Assembly: GCF_041321155.1 (NCBI RefSeq)
Contig: NZ_JBGGWB010000001.1
Span: forward strand, 434,001 to 498,000
Reading direction: 5' to 3'
From: Sphingomonas sp. IW22
Lineage (GTDB): Bacteria; Pseudomonadota; Alphaproteobacteria; Sphingomonadales; Sphingomonadaceae
Length of the DNA: 64,000 bases
Shown here: piece by piece, positions 59,992-64,000 of the stretch
Position numbering within the stretch: position 1 is the first letter of the stretch
How the letters are laid out: each line of letters begins with the position of its first letter
The notes under the pieces: generated by a model
Database searches by the model: none
What the model was told of the DNA's origin: nothing
The model's input: the letters and a program-made list of their open reading frames with translations, nothing else
Program-made: the position numbers and the translations under genes

Positions 59992-62286
59992 ATGATCCGG
60001 TCTAGAAGGCTCTCGATCCTGTTGGGGGGCAATCGGGTGGGAACGCGGCATTTATTCGTTTCGGCGGCTTCGATCGCGCTGACCGCTTGCGGTGGCGGGG
60101 GCGGCGGCGTGCGATCAGGCGGGAGCATCAGCCCGCCCGGCGGACCGGTCGGCGTATCCCCCGCCCCCACGCCCAGCCCGACGCCGGCACCTGCATATCC
60201 GCAGCCAGTCCCGCCGCCCGCCGGTTATGTGATCACGCCGTCGACGATGCAGCCGACACGCTCAGCCAACGACAGCTTTGAATTTCGTCGCAATTACGAT
60301 GCGAACGAGTTTTCGAACGCCCTTTACGCGCTGGACAGTGGCTTCACCGGACAGGGCGTGACCGTGGCCGTGATCGACGACGGCGTGGTCAATGTGAACG
60401 GCGAACTGGATGGCCGGATCGACACGGCACTCTCGCGCGACTTTGGCGATGATATCGTCGGCGGGGTTCGCACCGCCCGCGACGAACTGGGTGACGAACA
60501 GTCGGAGCATGGCACTGCCGTCGCCAACATCATCGCGGGCAACCGCAATGGGCAAGGGGCAATGGGCTATGCCCCCGATGCCCGGCTCGCGGTGCTGCGT
60601 ATTGCGGACTGGGATGCGGATACCCGCACCGAAACCCTGACCCACATCGTCGAAGCGCTGGATTACGCGACCAGGCAGCGGATCAAGATCGTCAACCACT
60701 CGCTCAGCAGCGGCGGGGATCCTGCGTGGAGCGCACCCGTGGCCCGATATGGCGCGACTGGCGGGCTGATCGTGTCGTCGGCGGGTAATTCGAGTGGCAG
60801 TGCGCCCGCGGACTATCCGGCGATCAACGACAGCAACCGCAACGCCGTCCTGTTTGTCGGCGCGCTAAGCCCGGCCCAGACTTCCTACCAACTCGCCACC
60901 TATTCAAACCGCGCTGGTGAGGCGATGGACCGCTATGTCGTGGCGGTCGGGTCCAACCTGACCACCAACATCAGCGGCAGCACGGCGACGTTCAGCGGCA
61001 CCAGTTCCGCCGCGCCGGTGGTCAGCGCGCTGGCCGCGACCATCCTGTCGAAATGGCCGCAACTCAGCGGGCAACAGGCGGGCGAAATCATCCTGAACAC
61101 CGCGACCGATATTGGCAGCCCCGGGACCGACCCGGTTTTCGGGCGCGGTCTGGTCGACTTCAAAGCGGCACTTTCCCCGGTCAATCCCACCTTGTCCAAC
61201 GGCGTGAGCCAAAGCGCGGTCGCATCGTCGGTCATGGCCGTTCCTGGCACGATGAACGTCACCGCCATTCAGAACGCGCTATCAAGCGTGACCGTTCTGG
61301 ATGAATATGGCCGTGACTTCACCGGCTCGGTCGCGGGCATGATCATCCGCCCCGAACCGCGTCAGGACCGCTGGCTGTATCGCCGTGTGGAGCAGATGGG
61401 ATCGGGCGGCACGACCGCGATTGCATCGGGGGCCCTGTCCGCCAGCCTCGCCTTTTCAAGCGTCCGGTTCGGGCCGTCGGAAGACCAGGTTCGGACGTCC
61501 CTGACAACCGGCAACGTGACGCTGAACCAAGGACAAACCTTGATCCGCGCTGCTTGGAACGCGCGGCGTTCGATGCAGAGCGATCTGATGGGCCTTGCGC
61601 CGTTCGAGGACGGGGTCATGGCCTATGCGCCACACGCTGAAAACAGCATCGGGTTCGAACGCCCGCTCGCCGGCGGGCGCATCGCGCTTACCCTTGCAAC
61701 GGGCAGGCAGGACGCGGCACAGGCAAGCGCCGCGACACTTGGGTGGTCAGTGCGCGGTACCGAACTGCGCGCCGGGATCATCGACGAGCGTGGCAGCATC
61801 ATGGGCACGCCGACCGGCCACGGGGCGCTGCGGCTGGGCCTGGGCGCGACGACAATGATGATGGAGGCGCATCATATGGTCGCCCTCGGCCATCGTTGGT
61901 CGCTGGAGGGCTATGGCTCGCTGGGGATCACCCGCCTGAAGATCGACGGCGCTTCGCTGGTGACCGACGCCACGCCGATATTGGGATCACGTCTCGGCCT
62001 TCAGGTGCGCGGCCGGATACCCGGCGGAATGCTCAGCGTGGGCATCGCACAACCGCTCACCATCGAAAGCGGCGCGGCGCGGCTGACCTATGCCAGCGGC
62101 TATGATCTGGTGACGCGATCGCTGACCTATACCAGCACCCTGGCGGGTCTGGCCGACAGGCGGCGGCTGCGACTGACGGCGGGCTTCGGCGCGGGCGGGT
62201 CGCGATCCAGCCTGCGGATCGGGCTGATGCACGACATGTCCGAACAGGCGTTGAGCGCTTTGGCCGGCTGGTTCGCAGCCTTCTAG
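59992..62286 (+). CDS. S8 subtilisin-like autotransporter protease with lipobox
   Basis: A 764-aa predicted cell-surface serine protease. The N-terminus has LTACGGGGGG (Cys33), a lipobox followed by a Gly/Pro-rich tether. The S8 domain (~105-400) has D129 (VAVIDDGV), H173 (EHGTAVANI), oxyanion N266 (SSAGNSSG) and S338 (SGTSSAAPV). The last ~280 residues are beta-strand-rich and end in an outer-membrane-type FAAF, consistent with an autotransporter barrel. This matches Bordetella SphB1-type lipoprotein autotransporter subtilisins. The start could be ATG 59992 or GTG 60037, the latter with a G-rich site and a more normal signal peptide. Confidence 0.85.
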   Translation: MIRSRRLSILLGGNRVGTRHLFVSAASIALTACGGGGGGVRSGGSISPPGGPVGVSPAPTPSPTPAPAYPQPVPPPAGYVITPSTMQPTRSANDSFEFRRNYDANEFSNALYALDSGFTGQGVTVAVIDDGVVNVNGELDGRIDTALSRDFGDDIVGGVRTARDELGDEQSEHGTAVANIIAGNRNGQGAMGYAPDARLAVLRIADWDADTRTETLTHIVEALDYATRQRIKIVNHSLSSGGDPAWSAPVARYGATGGLIVSSAGNSSGSAPADYPAINDSNRNAVLFVGALSPAQTSYQLATYSNRAGEAMDRYVVAVGSNLTTNISGSTATFSGTSSAAPVVSALAATILSKWPQLSGQQAGEIILNTATDIGSPGTDPVFGRGLVDFKAALSPVNPTLSNGVSQSAVASSVMAVPGTMNVTAIQNALSSVTVLDEYGRDFTGSVAGMIIRPEPRQDRWLYRRVEQMGSGGTTAIASGALSASLAFSSVRFGPSEDQVRTSLTTGNVTLNQGQTLIRAAWNARRSMQSDLMGLAPFEDGVMAYAPHAENSIGFERPLAGGRIALTLATGRQDAAQASAATLGWSVRGTELRAGIIDERGSIMGTPTGHGALRLGLGATTMMMEAHHMVALGHRWSLEGYGSLGITRLKIDGASLVTDATPILGSRLGLQVRGRIPGGMLSVGIAQPLTIESGAARLTYASGYDLVTRSLTYTSTLAGLADRRRLRLTAGFGAGGSRSSLRIGLMHDMSEQALSALAGWFAAF

Positions 62287-62919
62287 GCGTGGACTGACAA
62301 ATGCTGTCCGTCCGCTGGGCGGCGTGGACAAATTGGTGACGGTCGGCGTTGGCGGGTGTAGCCTGAGCTGGTGATCCAGAACGCACCCTTGATCGCCGCC
62401 GTGGGTAATCGGCCTCGTCGCATCTCCTGCCGCTTCGGCTGAGCAGGCATGCTTTGACGCGAAGGTTCAGGCACGTCCTGTCGATCAGATACCGAGCGAG
62501 ATAGGGGATTGCGGCAGCGACTGCCTCATTATGTCGTGGCCCTGGTTCGTCGATCTGCGAGTGAAGCGTGTCATTGGCGGTGCGCTTTCCAGCAAATGGT
62601 CAGGGTGCTGACGGTTCAACATACTGATCGTGTGTCGCGTGAAGGAACATGGTTCCTTCGTAAGAACACAGCTGGCAGCTATAACGTCCTGGCGCCGGAC
62701 GGTGGATCGGGGTTGGCCCGCTGTTCAGCTGAAGCTGCTCCGGTTCAGTACTACATCCGGCCGAACGGCGAGCGTACTCTCAATGATCTTCGTAATGAGG
62801 GCATCCGCCGATATGGGCATCATCCCGGCTGATTAACCGGCGGTGGGCGAGCCGAGAGAAGTTGACGAGCTATCTGAGGGTTGATTCAAGGCTGCCTTTT
62901 GGAGGCAGGCTTGAGCCGG
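62287..62919. other. Accessory stretch with no recognised gene
   Basis: About 630 bases of lower GC content and less regular codon use than the rest. A 107-codon rightward frame (62509-62832) exists but resembles nothing I know; its later part, from ATG 62599, reads more like protein (TWFLRKNTAGSYNVLAP, YYIRPNGERTLNDLRN). A perfect 8-bp hairpin (62641-62648 with 62652-62659) lies inside it, and an imperfect one follows the protease stop near 62302-62327. It looks like decayed accessory DNA next to the transposase remnant. Confidence 0.4.
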
Positions 62920-63651
62920 GGCGATCTCACCGAGGCGGAATGGCGTATCCTGAAGGACCTGCTGACGATCGAGCGAGAGAACCGGGCCGGGGCAGACCTC
63001 CCGAACAGAACCGTTCGATCATCAAGGGCATACTGTGGCGGCTGCGGTGTGGTGCGCCGTGGCGCGACGTGTCGCCAAAATACGGGAGCTGGAACACCAT
63101 CTACCGCCGGTTCCGGCGATAGAGCGAGGCCGGGGTCTGGAAGATCGTGGCGGTGACGCTGGCCGAGATCATGGCGGACACCGGCCACGACAGCATCGAC
63201 AGCACCACCGTCCGCGCCCACGTCTCGGCACCGGGCGGAAAAGGGGGGCTCATCGACGCGCTCTTGGCCGGTCGCGGGGCAGGTTCACCAGTAAGCTTCA
63301 CTGCCTGGCTGATGCCCTCGGGCGACCGCTCGCCTTCCACCTGACCGGGGGCGAGGCGGCAGACTGCAAGGCGTATGATGCTTCACTCCCGCCATCCGCG
63401 GTCGCTCAAACCGGCGAGTGAAGATCGAGAATGACCGGTCGCTCTACAAGCAACGGAACCGCATCGAGCGCATGTTCGGCCAACTCAAGATCAACCGTGC
63501 CATCGCAACACGCTACGACCAGCCGGCCAGCAGCTTCCTCGGCATGGTCCACCTCGCCACCGCCAGGTACCGGCTCAAATTTGTCCACGTCGCCTAACGC
63601 CCAGCTGCGAACGTTCGGGTTTAAAGTGGGGACTTCTGAAAGCAGCCATTC
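62889..63651 (+). mobile_element. Remnant of an IS5/IS427-type insertion sequence
   Basis: The transposase remnant is flanked by a possible imperfect terminal repeat pair: left GGCTGCCTTTTGGAGG near 62891-62906 and right, on the other strand, GGCTGCTTTCAGAAG near 63649-63635 (12 of 15 aligned positions match). No target-site duplication could be recognised, so the ends are approximate. Confidence 0.4.
62920..63597 (+). pseudogene. Degraded IS5-family (IS427-group) transposase
   Basis: The pieces, in changing frames, spell an IS427-type transposase: SRGDLTEAEWRILKDLL, then GRPPEQNRSIIKGILWRLR and GAPWRDVSPKYGSWNTIYRRFRR, then HDSIDSTTVRAHV, LHCLADALGRPLAFHLTGGEAADCKAYD, and VKIENDRSLYKQRNRIERMFGQLK to the stop. 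There is a frameshift near 62990, a TAG at 63120-63122 where Trp is expected, the group's likely programmed slippage run near 63238-63250, and an internal deletion near 63385 that removes the DKGYD segment with a catalytic Asp. It cannot be active. Confidence 0.8.
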
Positions 63652-63735
63652 GTTCAGGTTATCTTGCCCATCCTGTTCATCTCCTGATGCAAAATTACGA
63701 GTTTTGGATCAAGGATGCAGGGCAGGACTGCATTT

Positions 63736-64000
63736 CTATTGGTTTCCGCGATATGGCTCGCAGGCGATGCCATCGCCGTCTCCGTCCATTTCGGCCCGGT
63801 AGCCTGGCTCTTCACGGTAAATCGGAGCAGTGCCTGCTGAGCGCGCTGAATCACACCCAGCCCAATAATCGCCAGCTTGAGGTGCGCGGACACGAGCCCT
63901 GCCGGTGTTTACTGCGAAGGAATGAGCAGCGGAGGTTATCCGCTGCAACCCACCCTCACTTGCTGCGATCGACCCGACGCCTACAACTGCCCCTAGTGCC
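63736..64000 (-). CDS. Excalibur calcium-binding domain protein, N-terminus outside the window
   Basis: The minus-strand frame is open from the window edge to a stop at 63736 (88 codons visible). The C-terminus is a complete Excalibur domain: WAGCDSARSAGTAPIYREEPGYRAEMDGDGDGIACE, with the paired Cys and the DxDxDG calcium-binding loop. Upstream residues ALGAVVGVGSIAASE look like the end of a membrane or signal segment, so it is probably exported. In other bacteria the domain is often attached to surface or nuclease proteins. The 5' end lies beyond 64000. Confidence 0.75.
   Translation of the reverse strand, partial: ALGAVVGVGSIAASEGGLQRITSAAHSFAVNTGRARVRAPQAGDYWAGCDSARSAGTAPIYREEPGYRAEMDGDGDGIACEPYRGNQ

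Noticed and set aside
62509..62832. 107-codon frame as a real gene
   Set aside because: No recognisable motif, no clear ribosome site and placement beside a decayed IS; reported only as part of the accessory stretch.
1..64000. CRISPR array, rRNA operon or complete prophage
   Set aside because: No regularly spaced direct repeats, rRNA-like sequence or phage structural genes were seen anywhere in the window.

Overview
The window reads as a high-GC alphaproteobacterial chromosome, most likely a sphingomonad (Sphingomonadaceae). This rests on the large TonB-dependent receptors paired with secreted glycosidases or phytase, an HWE histidine kinase with fused CheB/CheR domains, the infA-maf-RNase E/G-yacG-tRNA-Phe block, frequent TTG/GTG starts, and many 1-4 nt stop/start overlaps inside operons. 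The assignment is by pattern recognition only.

Layout. 1-3212: proline biosynthesis (proC-proA leftward, proA cut by the window edge; proB rightward). 3252-8326: mfd and a divergent ABC-F ATPase. 8413-23131: a carbohydrate-utilisation locus of four operons. It holds a FucP-type permease, D-galactose dehydrogenase, a FadR-type GntR regulator, dgoK, dgoA, an SMP-30 lactonase, an IlvD/Edd sugar-acid dehydratase, a periplasmic mutarotase, two GH43 enzymes, a GH5-like enzyme and a TonB-dependent receptor. Together these give a complete De Ley-Doudoroff route (galactose to galactonolactone, galactonate, KDGal, KDPGal, then pyruvate and glyceraldehyde-3-P), fed by hydrolysis of an arabinose/galactose-containing polymer. 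23235-24927: a DUF892 ferritin-like protein, an MBL-fold hydrolase and a small membrane protein, behind a possible EcfG stress promoter.

25061-38168 is the most unusual part. Two operons diverge from a 178-bp AT-rich region. The leftward arm carries a histidine phosphatase, a TIGR04290-like methyltransferase, a glycosidase-like protein with apparently permuted TIM-barrel order, inositol-3-phosphate synthase, a zinc alcohol dehydrogenase and a Gfo/Idh/MocA oxidoreductase. The rightward arm carries two nucleotide-sugar epimerases, four glycosyltransferases (two CgeB-like) and UDP-xylose synthase. No flippase, polymerase or exporter is present, so I read it as a pathway for a small, possibly inositol-linked, saccharide.

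38209-46701: a Crp-like regulator, a single-domain receiver and a CheB-CheR-PAS-HWE kinase, divergent from Mn-catalase and a small membrane protein; then a BCCT transporter. 46910-50724: a TonB receptor plus lipoprotein beta-propeller phytase. 50808-62286: tRNA-Arg(CCT), housekeeping genes, tRNA-Phe, DUF305, an M28 peptidase, a cupin and an S8 autotransporter protease. 62287-64000: a decayed accessory end with an IS5/IS427-type transposase remnant and an Excalibur-domain protein cut by the window edge.

Short, well-initiated leader ORFs whose stop overlaps the next start (GTGA or ATGA) recur at three unrelated operons.
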